Of a stretch of 64,000 bases of DNA, positions 35,207 through 43,919 are shown piece after piece. How positions within the stretch are numbered: position 1 is the first letter of the stretch; each line of letters begins with the position of its first letter. Below the pieces are notes generated by a model. That model was given only the letters and a program-made list of their open reading frames with translations. It was not told where the DNA came from and searched no databases. The translations under genes were made by a program, and so were the position numbers. The DNA comes from Opitutaceae bacterium TAV5 (GTDB lineage Bacteria; Verrucomicrobiota; Verrucomicrobiia; Opitutales; Opitutaceae): NCBI GenBank assembly GCA_000242935.3, contig CP007053.1, positions 1,984,001-2,048,000 on the forward strand, given 5' to 3'.

Positions 35207-36409
35207 ATGAATCCCGAAAACGACGGTGACGAAAAGCTGGCATTCGAGTGCCTTGCCACCCGCTACCTCAGCGGCGAGTCCACCAGCGCCGAACGCGAAC
35301 ACTTCGTCGCCCTGCTTGCCGACCCCAGATGGAAAGACCTCTTCGAGGACATGCAACTCGCATGGGATCTCACCCGTGCCGACGGGACGCCGGACTTCGA
35401 TGCAGCAGCGGCGTCGAGGCGTCTGGCCACGAGGATCGCAGCGGGAGAAGAGGAGGGAAAAGCCGGAGAGATGGATACCACACCGGATACGGTCGCCGAT
35501 ACCGGATGGATGGACGCACCCGAAGAGCAGGTCAGACGCAACCGGGTCTGGTGGCGTTTGCGACCGGGGGTTCCGGTCCTGCTGGCTGCTTCGCTGGCCC
35601 TCGCCGCCGGGTGTTTTCTGATTCTTTCCCGATCCGGTCTTTTTCCGGGCAAATCCGCAACGGTTGCGACAACGACGCCCGCGCGGCCCTTGCACGCGGA
35701 CGGTACCGGAGAAGCCGCCTGGGAGCGCCGCACGACCAATGACCGGGAACGGTCGCTGCTGACGCTGCCGGATGGGACAAAAGTCACGCTCAATTCGGGC
35801 AGCTCGCTCGACTATCCGCCGCTGTTCGGTCCCTACGCCCGCATCGTGCGTCTGACCGGCGAGGGGTATTTCGATGTGGCCCACGACGCCGCCAAACCCT
35901 TCATTGTCGAAACGTCGGCCCTGCGCATCACGGTGCTCGGAACGCAATTCAACGTCCGTGCCTTCGCCGACGGCAGCAAGCCGGAGGTCTCCCTCGTCCG
36001 GGGAAAAGTGCAGGTCACCGGCGTAACGCCAGCCGGCGAAACGGCTCCGGTCGTCCTCACCCCGGGCCAACAGTACTCCTTCGTTCCGGAAAGCGGAGCC
36101 GGCGAAGTACAGGAAATCACCCCCGAAAAAATCACCGGCTGGATGCATGACGAGGTGCTTTTTTTCGACCGTGAGCCCGTCGCCTCCGCCATTCGCAAGC
36201 TGGAAACCCGCTTCGGCGTGACCGTCGAACTGAGCGATCCGAAACTGGGCGACGAGACGCTCACCGGCCGCTTCGAGAAAGAATCCCTCGAAGAGATCCT
36301 CGTGCTGCTGCAGCGCACCGGAGAGATCGACTACCGGCTGGTACGGAACAACGGCCACATCAAGAGCGTCGTCCTCTCTCCCGGTCGCAACACGGCCGGG
36401 GTGCGCTGA
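35207..36409 (+). CDS. FecR-family anti-sigma/signal-transducing membrane protein, locus B
   Basis: This 400-residue protein has a cytoplasmic segment (1-118, beginning FECLATRYLSGESTSAEREHF), a membrane helix (about 121-141), a periplasmic FecR domain (about 170-265: LPDGTKVTLNSGSSLDYP, GEGYFDVAHD, VLGTQFNVRAF) and a DUF4974-like C-terminus (about 310-390: PVASAIRKLETRFGVTVEL). It controls the upstream sigma factor and should be the periplasmic contact of the STN protein. Domain order equals that of locus A FecR, but the cytoplasmic sigma-binding part and the linker differ considerably. The gene ends 33 bp before the convergent phosphodiesterase gene. Confidence 0.93.
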   Translation: MNPENDGDEKLAFECLATRYLSGESTSAEREHFVALLADPRWKDLFEDMQLAWDLTRADGTPDFDAAAASRRLATRIAAGEEEGKAGEMDTTPDTVADTGWMDAPEEQVRRNRVWWRLRPGVPVLLAASLALAAGCFLILSRSGLFPGKSATVATTTPARPLHADGTGEAAWERRTTNDRERSLLTLPDGTKVTLNSGSSLDYPPLFGPYARIVRLTGEGYFDVAHDAAKPFIVETSALRITVLGTQFNVRAFADGSKPEVSLVRGKVQVTGVTPAGETAPVVLTPGQQYSFVPESGAGEVQEITPEKITGWMHDEVLFFDREPVASAIRKLETRFGVTVELSDPKLGDETLTGRFEKESLEEILVLLQRTGEIDYRLVRNNGHIKSVVLSPGRNTAGVR

Positions 36410-36442
36410 TCCGGGGGACAGACAAACCGCCAGCCAGCAGGG

Positions 36443-37459
36443 TTACTCCCGCAGTCGCAGGAACGCGATCACGTCATCCGGATGATCGGTGAACAGCCCG
36501 TCTATGTGTGCATCGCGAACGAATGCCGCGAGCAGGCGGTCGAAGGTGGCGAAGCCGGGTGGCAGCGCATCGCGGCGAAACGTCCAGGGGTGGACGACCA
36601 GGCCCCGCGCATGGGCGTCGCGGACCAGCGCGGTGACCCGAGGCTTGCCGTCGGGGCTCACCTGGCGGACCACCCGGCCCAGGTGCGGCCCGATTCCCTG
36701 CGCGTACCTCGCAATTTCCGCAAGCCCGCCGGGAGTCAGCATCGGCTCGTAATCGATCCCGGCCTCTCCTTCTGCCTCCACGAGTTGCACGAGCCTCAGC
36801 CGGGTTCCGAGTCCGAAACGCAGGCGTTTCAGTTCCGCCGGATCGAAGCATTGCACATAAACGTTGTCCGTCGCCTCCGAATAGCCGTGACGCGCCAGCA
36901 GGGCAAGGAGCGCGCCGCCCGGATCCTTGCCCTCGCTCCGGTGCCAGGCCGGATCCTTGATTTCCGGATACAGCCCGGCGTTGCGTCCCGTCGCCCGGTT
37001 GAGACCCTGCACCAGCAGGATCGCCTCCTCCATCGTGCAGAGCCGGAATGTCGCCTCATTGCGGGGAAAGCGTCCGGGGAAGACCGGCAAGCCGGTCTTC
37101 GGATCGAACCGCTCCCGTACCCGCAGGCTGCGCAGTTCGGCCCAGGTGAAATCGACCGCATAATAACGCCCGTCTGCCCGCCTGCGGTCGGGAAACACGG
37201 CAGCCACATCCGTTGTGGTGTCGATATGGATATCGTGGGAGACAACCGGCACATCGTCCCGCGACATAACTACGTCCTGTTCGATAAAATCCGCTCCGAG
37301 CGCATGGGCGAACGCCGCTGCCTCCAGGGTATGCTCCGGCAGATAACCGGACGCACCGCGGTGCGCGATCACGACAGGCTTTCCCGTCTGTGCCAGCGCA
37401 GGGAAAACACTGCCCGTAAGGATCAGGAAACGGACAAGATGGCGGAGCAGGACGTGCAT
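36443..37459 (-). CDS. Exported glycerophosphodiester phosphodiesterase (GlpQ-like)
   Basis: The ATG at 37459 gives 338 residues with a signal peptide (RFLILTGSVFPALAQ). The GDPD fold is marked by IAHRGASGYLPEHTLEA (His33, Arg34, Glu42) and DFIEQDVVMSRDDVPVVSHD (Glu60, Asp62, His75). Further family blocks are LYPEIKDP, HPWTFRRDA and GLFTDHPDD. The enzyme hydrolyses glycerophosphodiesters from phospholipid breakdown to glycerol 3-phosphate and an alcohol, here in the periplasm. A GTG at 37483 would abut the upstream stop codon (TGAGTG) and add eight residues, so translational coupling with the upstream small gene is possible. The length and motifs fit the long periplasmic GlpQ type. Confidence 0.9.
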   Translation of the reverse strand: MHVLLRHLVRFLILTGSVFPALAQTGKPVVIAHRGASGYLPEHTLEAAAFAHALGADFIEQDVVMSRDDVPVVSHDIHIDTTTDVAAVFPDRRRADGRYYAVDFTWAELRSLRVRERFDPKTGLPVFPGRFPRNEATFRLCTMEEAILLVQGLNRATGRNAGLYPEIKDPAWHRSEGKDPGGALLALLARHGYSEATDNVYVQCFDPAELKRLRFGLGTRLRLVQLVEAEGEAGIDYEPMLTPGGLAEIARYAQGIGPHLGRVVRQVSPDGKPRVTALVRDAHARGLVVHPWTFRRDALPPGFATFDRLLAAFVRDAHIDGLFTDHPDDVIAFLRLRE

Positions 37460-37483
37460 GGTCGGGAAAATACCACAGGACAC

Positions 37484-37918
37484 TCAGGCTGCATCGGGAA
37501 CCCGAAGCATGGCCGGCGTCGATAACAGAAGACTGGCACTGTCCGCTCCCCGGCAAATGCTGTCGAGCAACCGTCCGGCATCGGCAAGGGCGCACATACC
37601 GCCCGACGATCTGCCCATGTCGTTTTCCGACCGGTTGCAGGGGAGAAATTCAACGAGGAGATTGTGCGGATCGCCGACTGCGGAAAACCGGACCTCCATC
37701 TGTCCGTCTGTCGTGCGCACGGCAAAATCTCCTGTCCCCGCCAGCACCTGATGCAACCGGCCGAGACGGTCATTCCCCTCCGGTCCGTCCGGATGTGCGT
37801 CTCCGGCCGGCGAGGAGGTGAACCGGGATGCGTCTTCATCGCGCAGGAGAATCTTCCGGGCGGAGATTCCGGTTAACATTTCATCGGTCAGGGCGAGGAC
37901 CGGCAGTGCTGTTTTCAT
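37484..37918 (-). CDS. Small conserved-looking protein of unknown function
   Basis: From the ATG at 37918 (MKTALPVLALTDEMLTG) the frame encodes 144 residues. I do not recognise a family. It has no signal peptide or membrane segment. Segments such as ILLRDEDASRF, RLGRLHQVLAGTGDFAV and VRFSAVGDPHNLLVEFLP look like a mixed alpha/beta globular protein. It ends immediately upstream of the phosphodiesterase gene and is probably in the same operon. A longer frame to 38125 exists, but the added part is low-complexity and has no further support. Coding status rests on the clean frame and context. Confidence 0.55.
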   Translation of the reverse strand: MKTALPVLALTDEMLTGISARKILLRDEDASRFTSSPAGDAHPDGPEGNDRLGRLHQVLAGTGDFAVRTTDGQMEVRFSAVGDPHNLLVEFLPCNRSENDMGRSSGGMCALADAGRLLDSICRGADSASLLLSTPAMLRVPDAA

Positions 37919-38282
37919 GATCGGGCGAGTGTCTTTTCTACATCCTGCACCCGGTTGCCGGAAATAGCACCCGTCCGGTTGCAATGTCACCGGATTGTCA
38001 AAATCGGGGAGATCAATCCGGGCGCTGGTCGTGGCGGCCCGGGATTCCCGAGGGGTCAGCGGCGTTTTTTCGCCCCTGCGGCGCGAGTCGCCGCCCGCGT
38101 TTCCAGGGGTGGGCACGACATCCACGAGCTGATGCCGGCTGCTGCCGTTGAGGCCGCCCGCACCGCTGATTCGCAGGGGGGAGACTTGCCGGACGCAGGC
38201 TGGACACGTTGCCGCTTATGGAATTTGCTGAGGGCAGAGCCAAAGGTGGTGCAGCCCGGACACGGGAAGGCTCGATCATATT
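37919..38282. other. Divergent intergenic region without recognised gene
   Basis: These 364 bp separate the leftward small gene from the rightward CheB-CheR gene. A short antisense frame ends in a basic Ala/Arg tail (TRAATRAAGAKKRR), but its 5' part is not protein-like. I see no terminator or repeat element here. Confidence 0.4.
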
Positions 38283-41030
38283 TTGAAAAATCCAACTCCC
38301 CCCCAATCGCAGAAACGCCGGCCCGCCCGTGCGGCGGCGCGCGTCACACCCGCGCCCTCCATGCCAGTCAAACGACCGACGGATCGTTTCTTCCCCATCG
38401 TGGGCATCGGCGCCTCGGCCGGCGGCCTGGAGGCCCTCGTGCAGTTCTTCGAACAGGTGCCGCCGGACTGCGGCATGGCCTTCGCGGTCGTCCAGCATCT
38501 GGACCCCACGCAGAAGGGCATGATGCCGGAACTGCTCCAGCGCGCCACCCCCATGAAGGTACTGCAGGTGACGGATCGCACCCGGGTCCGGCCGAACCGG
38601 GTTTACGTGATCCCGCCCAACCGCGACATGTCGCTCCTTCACGGGACGCTGCACCTGCTCGCCCCGGCCGCGCCTCGCGGCCTGCGCCTGCCGATCGATT
38701 TCTTCTTCCGCTCGCTCGCCGAGGACCAGCAGCAGCGCAGCGTCGGCATCATCCTGTCGGGCATGGGCAGCGACGGCACGCTGGGCCTGCGTGCCATCAA
38801 GGAAAAAGCCGGGGTCACCCTGGTGCAGGACCCGGCCACGGCGAAGTTCGACGCCATGCCGCGCAGCGCGATCGACGCGGGGCTGGCGGATATCGTGGCC
38901 CCCGCCGCGCAACTGGCCGGCAAGCTGGTCGCCTACCGCCAGCACCGGCCGCGCATCGGCAAGACCAGCTCGTCCCTGGAGGGAAATATCCGGAGTGCCC
39001 TGGAAAAAATCGTGATCCTGCTGCGCTCCCACAGCGGCAACGATTTCACCCTGTACCGGCGCAGCACGCTCGACCGGCGGGTCGAACACCGCATGGGCAT
39101 CCACCGGATCGGCAAGATCGACGCCTACGTCCGGTATCTGCAGGAGAATCCCCAGGAGCTGGACATTCTCTTCAAGGAACTGCTGATCGGGGTGACGCGC
39201 TTCTTTCGCGATCCCGCAGCCTGGCAGCAACTGGCCAAAACGCTCCCGGCCCTGCTCGCGGACCGCGGTCCTGGCGGGACGTTGCGGACCTGGGTGGCCG
39301 GCTGCTCGACGGGCGAGGAGGCCTATTCACTCGCCATCGTTCTCACCGAGTCGCTCCAGCGCGCCAGGCCCGCGAACCATGCCGCCCTGCAAATCTACGC
39401 CACCGACCTGGACAAGGACGCGATCTCCAAGGCCCGCCAGGGGCTTTTCCCCGAAAGCATCTCCGCCGACGTGTCGCCGGCGCGGCTCGGCCGGTTTTTC
39501 GTCAAGGAGGCCGGCGGCTACCGGGTGAACAAGGAGATCCGCACCGCGGTGACCTTCGCGCCGCAAAACCTCATCATGGACCCGCCATTCACCAGGCTGG
39601 ACATCCTGTGCTGCCGGAACCTGCTGATCTACCTGACCCCGGAGTTGCAGCGGAAACTGTTCCCGCTTTTCCACTACTGCCTGAATCCCCGTGGCGTGCT
39701 GTTTCTTGGCAGCGCGGAGAGCATCGGGGGCTTCGGCGGCCTGTTCACGCCCCTGGCGTTCAAGGAGCGGATTTTCCGGCGAACCGAGTCGGCGCCGCCC
39801 GGCATCCAGCTCGATTTTCCCGCCGTGTTCGCGCCCGCCGCAACGGAACGGACGGATACGCCGCAGGTGATGCAGCGTCCCGGCCCCAGCCTCCAGTCGC
39901 TGGCCGATCAGTTGCTCCAGGCGCGTTTCGCCCCGCCGGCAGTGCTCGTCAACGAACGGGGCGACATTCTCTACATCAGCGGCCGCACCGGCAACTATCT
40001 CGAACCCGCCGCCGGCAAGGCCAACTGGAACGTGGTCGCCATGGCTCGCGAGGGGCTGCGTTACGAACTGGCCGACGCCCTGCAAAAAATGCGCCGGAAA
40101 AAGACGGCCATCACGGTCCGGGACATCAAGGTCGGGATCGATCCCGACGCGCGCTCCGTGGACATCATGGTGCAGGTGCTCGACGAGCCCCGGGAACTGC
40201 GCGGCATGGTGCTGATCGTTTTCTCCGACACCGTCAACCCGATCGCCTCCCCCCCGCCGGGAAAGGCCGGCAGGGCCTCGTCCCGCAACCTCGCCCAGCG
40301 GGAACTGGAGCGCGAACTGCAACGCGCCCGGCAGGAGGTGCATGCCTGCCGCGAGGAAATGCAGACCTCGCAGGAAGAGCTCAAGTCCATGAACGAGGAG
40401 CTGCAATCCACCAACGAGGAGTTGCAGTCCACCAACGAGGAACTCACCACCTCGAAAGAGGAGATGCAGTCGCTCAACGAGGAATTGCAGACCGTGAACG
40501 CCGAGCTGCAATCCAAGCTCGACGAACTCTCCGCGGCGAACAACGACATGAAAAACCTGCTCAACAGCACCGACATCGCCACGGTGTTTCTGGACAACGC
40601 CCTGCGCGTGCGGCGCTTCACCGAGCAGGCCGGGACGATCATCAAGTTCATCCCGGGCGACGTGGGCCGGCCGGTCACCGACCTCGCCTCCGACCTGCTC
40701 TACCCGGCCCTGGTCGAGGACGCGCAGGAAGTGCTCCGGACCCTGGTGTTTTCGGAAACCTCGATCACCACCCGGGACGGGCGCTGGTACATGGTGCGCA
40801 TCATGCCCTATCGCACCATGGACAACCGGATCGACGGCGTGGTCATCACCTTCACCGATATAACCGCATCCAAGAAAGTGGAGGCCGAACTGCGCGAGCA
40901 GCATGACCGCCTGGCCGGGGAACTGGCCGGGCGGCGCAGCGCCCCGGACCGGACCTCCGCACGTCTGCCATGCCATCCGAAGAAAAAGCCCCGCAAACCC
41001 GCGCCCGCCGCGAGGAAACCCGGACCATGA
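38283..41030 (+). CDS. CheB-CheR-PAS fusion chemotaxis/sensory protein
   Basis: This 915-residue fusion has a CheB methylesterase domain at about 38-220 with catalytic Ser45 (GIGASAGG), His72 (QHLDP) and Asp164 (MGSDGT). A CheR methyltransferase lies at about 235-500 (GVTRFFRD, GCSTGEEAYSLAI, IYATDLD, CRNLLIYL). A region with PAS-like character follows (about 540-680), then a coiled coil with NEELQSTNEEL repeats (about 690-780) and a PAS domain (about 785-890). Such fusions replace separate CheB and CheR and usually act with a kinase rather than with flagellar chemoreceptors. The TTG at 38283 is the likely start. Starting at the Met of MPVKRP (38361) would lose only the basic tail. The downstream histidine kinase overlaps its stop. 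Confidence 0.9.
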   Translation: MKNPTPPQSQKRRPARAAARVTPAPSMPVKRPTDRFFPIVGIGASAGGLEALVQFFEQVPPDCGMAFAVVQHLDPTQKGMMPELLQRATPMKVLQVTDRTRVRPNRVYVIPPNRDMSLLHGTLHLLAPAAPRGLRLPIDFFFRSLAEDQQQRSVGIILSGMGSDGTLGLRAIKEKAGVTLVQDPATAKFDAMPRSAIDAGLADIVAPAAQLAGKLVAYRQHRPRIGKTSSSLEGNIRSALEKIVILLRSHSGNDFTLYRRSTLDRRVEHRMGIHRIGKIDAYVRYLQENPQELDILFKELLIGVTRFFRDPAAWQQLAKTLPALLADRGPGGTLRTWVAGCSTGEEAYSLAIVLTESLQRARPANHAALQIYATDLDKDAISKARQGLFPESISADVSPARLGRFFVKEAGGYRVNKEIRTAVTFAPQNLIMDPPFTRLDILCCRNLLIYLTPELQRKLFPLFHYCLNPRGVLFLGSAESIGGFGGLFTPLAFKERIFRRTESAPPGIQLDFPAVFAPAATERTDTPQVMQRPGPSLQSLADQLLQARFAPPAVLVNERGDILYISGRTGNYLEPAAGKANWNVVAMAREGLRYELADALQKMRRKKTAITVRDIKVGIDPDARSVDIMVQVLDEPRELRGMVLIVFSDTVNPIASPPPGKAGRASSRNLAQRELERELQRARQEVHACREEMQTSQEELKSMNEELQSTNEELQSTNEELTTSKEEMQSLNEELQTVNAELQSKLDELSAANNDMKNLLNSTDIATVFLDNALRVRRFTEQAGTIIKFIPGDVGRPVTDLASDLLYPALVEDAQEVLRTLVFSETSITTRDGRWYMVRIMPYRTMDNRIDGVVITFTDITASKKVEAELREQHDRLAGELAGRRSAPDRTSARLPCHPKKKPRKPAPAARKPGP

Positions 41031-42391
41031 AAAAGCATCCGGCCTCTACGGAGACTGCCCGCGCGCTACGCCGCCGCGCCGAGGACCGGCTCGGCCGGCG
41101 GCCGGCCCGGAAATCGCCCACCGCGCTCCACGCCGACTCGCAGCGGCTTGTCCAGGAACTGCAGATCCACCAGATCGAACTGGAGCTGCAGAACGAGGAG
41201 TTGAAGCAGGCCAAGGCCCGGGTGGAGGAAGGCCTGGAAAAATACACCGATCTCTACGACTTCGCCCCGGTCGGCTATTTTTCCCTCGATGAAAAAGGCC
41301 TGATCCTTGAGGTGAACCTGACCGGGGCCGCCTTGCTGGGGGTCGAACGATGCCAACTCACCCGGCGCCGCTTCCAGGCGTTCGTAGCGCTGCGGAGCCG
41401 GCCGGCCTTCAACGACTTTCTCGGGAAAATCTTCGCCGGGCAAGGAAGGCAGTCCTGCGAAACATCGCTGGTGGGCGGCGGACGGACCGTTTTTTGTGCG
41501 GACCTGCAAGCCACGTCCGCCACGCCCCGGGCTGGCGCAGACACCTGTTGCCGGGTGGCGGTCACCAACATCGAGGCGCGCAAGCAGGCGGAGGAGGCGC
41601 AACACCGCGTCGAACTCCTCGCCGCCTCGAACCGGAAGCTGGAGGAGGAGATCGTCCGGCGCCAGGCGACAGAGACAGCCCTCAGGAAGAGCGAGCTGCA
41701 CACCCGCCGGCTGCTGGATCAGTCGCAGCAACTCCAGAAAAAACTGCGCCTCATCTCCCACCAGGCCCTGACGGTGCAGGAGGACCAGCGGAAGAAGATC
41801 AGCCGCGAGTTGCACGACGAGATCGGACAGATCCTCGTGGGCATCATCGTCCACCTGGACAATTTCACCAGGGAGGCGGAGATCAACCCGAAGCGTATCC
41901 GTGAAACAATTACGCCCCTGCGCCGGCTGGTCGAGAAGTCGGTGCGGACCGTGCACCGCTTCGCCCGCGAGCTCCGGCCCGCGATGCTGGACGACCTCGG
42001 CCTGGTCCCGGCGCTGCGCGCCTACATCAACGGTTTTCCCCGGAAGAAGGGCCGCAGCATCCGGTTCACCGCTTCGCCCGCCGCCGATGTCCTGGACAAC
42101 GACAGGCGCACGGTGCTCTACCGGGTCGCCCAGGAGTCCCTCCTCAACGTGGCCCGGCATGCGCACGCGCGCGTGGTGACGGTGTGTCTGCTCAAGGTCC
42201 GGGGCGGCGTGCGACTGGAGATCAGCGACGACGGCAAGGCGTTCGACGTGGACCGCCTCATGACTGCCGGGTGGAACCAGCGCCTCGGGCTGATCGGCAT
42301 GCGCGAGCGCGTGGAGATGGTCGGCGGCCGTTTCAGCATCGAATCTGCGCCCGGCACGGGCACGACCGTCCGGGCCGAGGTGCCGGTTTAG
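41027..42391 (+). CDS. PAS-containing histidine kinase, NarL/DegS (HisKA_3) type
   Basis: The ATG at 41027 overlaps the CheB-CheR stop (ATGA), giving 454 residues. The frame extends upstream to 40970 but the coupled start is better. A coiled coil covers about 36-70, followed by a PAS-like domain (about 72-190: YDFAPVGYFSLDEKGLIL) and a second helical linker (190-240). The HisKA_3 dimerisation domain has its phosphorylated histidine at His263 (SRELHDEIGQ). The HATPase domain lies at about 350-454 (YRVAQESLLNVARHA, ISDDGKAF, GLIGMRERVEMVGG). There are no membrane helices, so it is a soluble sensor. No partner response regulator with an output domain is encoded beside it. Confidence 0.92.
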   Translation: MKKHPASTETARALRRRAEDRLGRRPARKSPTALHADSQRLVQELQIHQIELELQNEELKQAKARVEEGLEKYTDLYDFAPVGYFSLDEKGLILEVNLTGAALLGVERCQLTRRRFQAFVALRSRPAFNDFLGKIFAGQGRQSCETSLVGGGRTVFCADLQATSATPRAGADTCCRVAVTNIEARKQAEEAQHRVELLAASNRKLEEEIVRRQATETALRKSELHTRRLLDQSQQLQKKLRLISHQALTVQEDQRKKISRELHDEIGQILVGIIVHLDNFTREAEINPKRIRETITPLRRLVEKSVRTVHRFARELRPAMLDDLGLVPALRAYINGFPRKKGRSIRFTASPAADVLDNDRRTVLYRVAQESLLNVARHAHARVVTVCLLKVRGGVRLEISDDGKAFDVDRLMTAGWNQRLGLIGMRERVEMVGGRFSIESAPGTGTTVRAEVPV

Positions 42392-42662
42392 TCCGTCCGG
42401 AGCGGGTGCGGGCTGCATCGGAGCGGCGGTTTCCGCGCCTCCGCCTCCGGCCTGTCCGGAGCCTCCGGTCGAGCCGGGTTTTCCTCTTCCTTCCCTCCCC
42501 GGGATGGGGATCAAGGGGGTTTGTCGTTATCGCTACCCGGCCGGCGCCGATAGCGTGATGCTGGCCGCATTGCGTCAATCGCTTCCCGAACAGGCTTTCA
42601 TGGCCCGCATACGCTCGATGTCCGGAGGCGGCCCCGCCAAGTGAGCAGCACCCATCCCGCAG

Positions 42663-42690
42663 AGCCCGGCGGCTTCAATGTCGCCGGGCT
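42663..42690. other. Hairpin without T-tract
   Basis: AGCCCGGCG (42663-42671) pairs perfectly with CGCCGGGCT (42682-42690) around a 10-nt loop. It lies 272 bp after the histidine kinase. No T-run follows, so a classical intrinsic terminator is unlikely. Confidence 0.45.
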
Positions 42691-43064
42691 CCGTGCGGCC
42701 CGGACAGCCATTGCTGGCACAAAAAACCGGGGCAAGCGGCTCTCCCGGTCACCGCCATCCGCAGGCAAACGTTGAGAAAAACGCAAGGCAGGTGCGCGAG
42801 GATTGAATTATATCGAAGCTGAAGCCGTTGGCACCGAATCCGCCGGACACAGGCACAACCCGTGCTGATGCCAACCCCATCGGACCGCCCACCGCGTGCC
42901 CGCCACATATCCATCCTCATCTGTCATCCTCCAATCATGCGTTCAATCACACCGGGATCCCGTTGCCGGCCTTGTCCAACGGGTGCACTCCACACTCCAT
43001 GTCCTGCTCGTCCCTCCGCCCGCGACTCGCGCCGGGCATCCGGACTTCCTTCCTTCCATACTGA

Positions 43065-43090
43065 CCGCGCTCTCCTGCGCGAGAGCGCGG
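43065..43090. other. Perfect 10-bp hairpin upstream of the second Ton operon
   Basis: CCGCGCTCTC (43065-43074) and GAGAGCGCGG (43081-43090) are exact complements with loop CTGCGC. It is about 95 bp upstream of the ExbB start and not followed by T residues. It may be a repeat unit or a leader structure. Confidence 0.5.
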
Positions 43091-43183
43091 GAATGACACT
43101 CACCCTGACCGCCATGCTCCCCGCGACCCGCGGCCGCCTGCGCTGACTCACCCGATCCCGAGCCTGACCCACCCTCTACTACC

Positions 43184-43879
43184 ATGCCAATGAACCTGCC
43201 AATAGCCTTCCTGATGGGCCAGTCGCCCATGGAACTTTTTGTCCACGGTGGCCCGATCATGTGGCCGATCCTCATCGTTTCGTTTCTCGCCGTCACCGTG
43301 GTGGTCGAGCGGACGATCTTCCTGCTGCGCGAGAAGTCCGCACGCGATTCCGCCATTGTCGACAAGATGCTCGAACAGGTCGAGGCCAGCGACACGGATG
43401 CCGCGGTACGGCTGGGCAAGAACAGCCGCGACTACGTGGCGCGGATTCTCGTTTACGCCCTCGCCCACAAGGAACACTCGCTCGGCGATGCTTTCATGCG
43501 GGCGGCCAACCGGGAGTTCGCCCGGTTCCAGCAGGGCATGGCCACGCTGGACACCTGCATCACGGCGGCGCCGCTGCTCGGCCTGCTCGGCACGGTGACC
43601 GGCATGATGAACACCTTCGGCGCGCTCGGCGGCGGCGACATCGCGGCCAATGCCGGCAAGATCACCGGCGGCGTCGGCGAGGCGCTCATCGCCACCGCCT
43701 GCGGCCTGGGCATCGCCATCATCGGCCTGCTGCCGTTCAACATCCTCAACACCCGCATCGAATCGGCCAAACACGACGTCTCCGACGCGTCCAACGCACT
43801 CGAGGTCATCATCAAGAAGACCGCGGCTGCCGAGGCAGCGGTTGCCGGCGAACCCGCTGCGGTCGGAGCCGGCCGCTGA
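43184..43879 (+). CDS. exbB: ExbB/MotA-TolQ-type proton channel protein
   Basis: This 231-residue protein has three membrane helices at about 21-45 (GGPIMWPILIVSFLAVTVVVE), 115-140 (TCITAAPLLGLLGTVTGMMNTF) and 160-190 (GGVGEALIATACGLGIAIIGL). It carries the family glycines and threonine of the ion path, and there is no N-terminal fusion domain. It is the stator of a Ton-type motor with the two ExbD proteins that follow after 40 and 67 bp. It is clearly different from the DUF2341-ExbB proteins of loci A and B. It is the first gene of a seven-gene operon that ends at the terminator at 48084-48113. Confidence 0.95.
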   Translation: MPMNLPIAFLMGQSPMELFVHGGPIMWPILIVSFLAVTVVVERTIFLLREKSARDSAIVDKMLEQVEASDTDAAVRLGKNSRDYVARILVYALAHKEHSLGDAFMRAANREFARFQQGMATLDTCITAAPLLGLLGTVTGMMNTFGALGGGDIAANAGKITGGVGEALIATACGLGIAIIGLLPFNILNTRIESAKHDVSDASNALEVIIKKTAAAEAAVAGEPAAVGAGR

Positions 43880-43919
43880 CACCGCGGCCTTCCGCTCCAC
43901 ACCTGTATCCACCTTATCC

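Larger units (their letters stand above)
42392..43183. other. 792-bp intergenic region with two hairpins, no gene recognised
   Basis: No frame on either strand shows recognisable protein sequence. The region holds a 9-bp stem at 42663-42690 and a 10-bp stem at 43065-43090 (both listed). The promoter of the ExbB-ExbD-TonB operon that starts at 43184 should lie here. I cannot place it with confidence. Confidence 0.5.

Noticed and set aside
36443-37459. The phosphodiesterase considered as part of the TPS system.
   Set aside because: It is convergent with FecR, belongs to a different transcription unit and has no counterpart beside locus A.
37955-40906. A 983-codon plus-strand frame overlapping the CheB-CheR gene.
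   Set aside because: Its sequence is Arg/Pro/Gly-rich with no family motif, while the overlapping frame encodes unmistakable CheB, CheR and PAS motifs.
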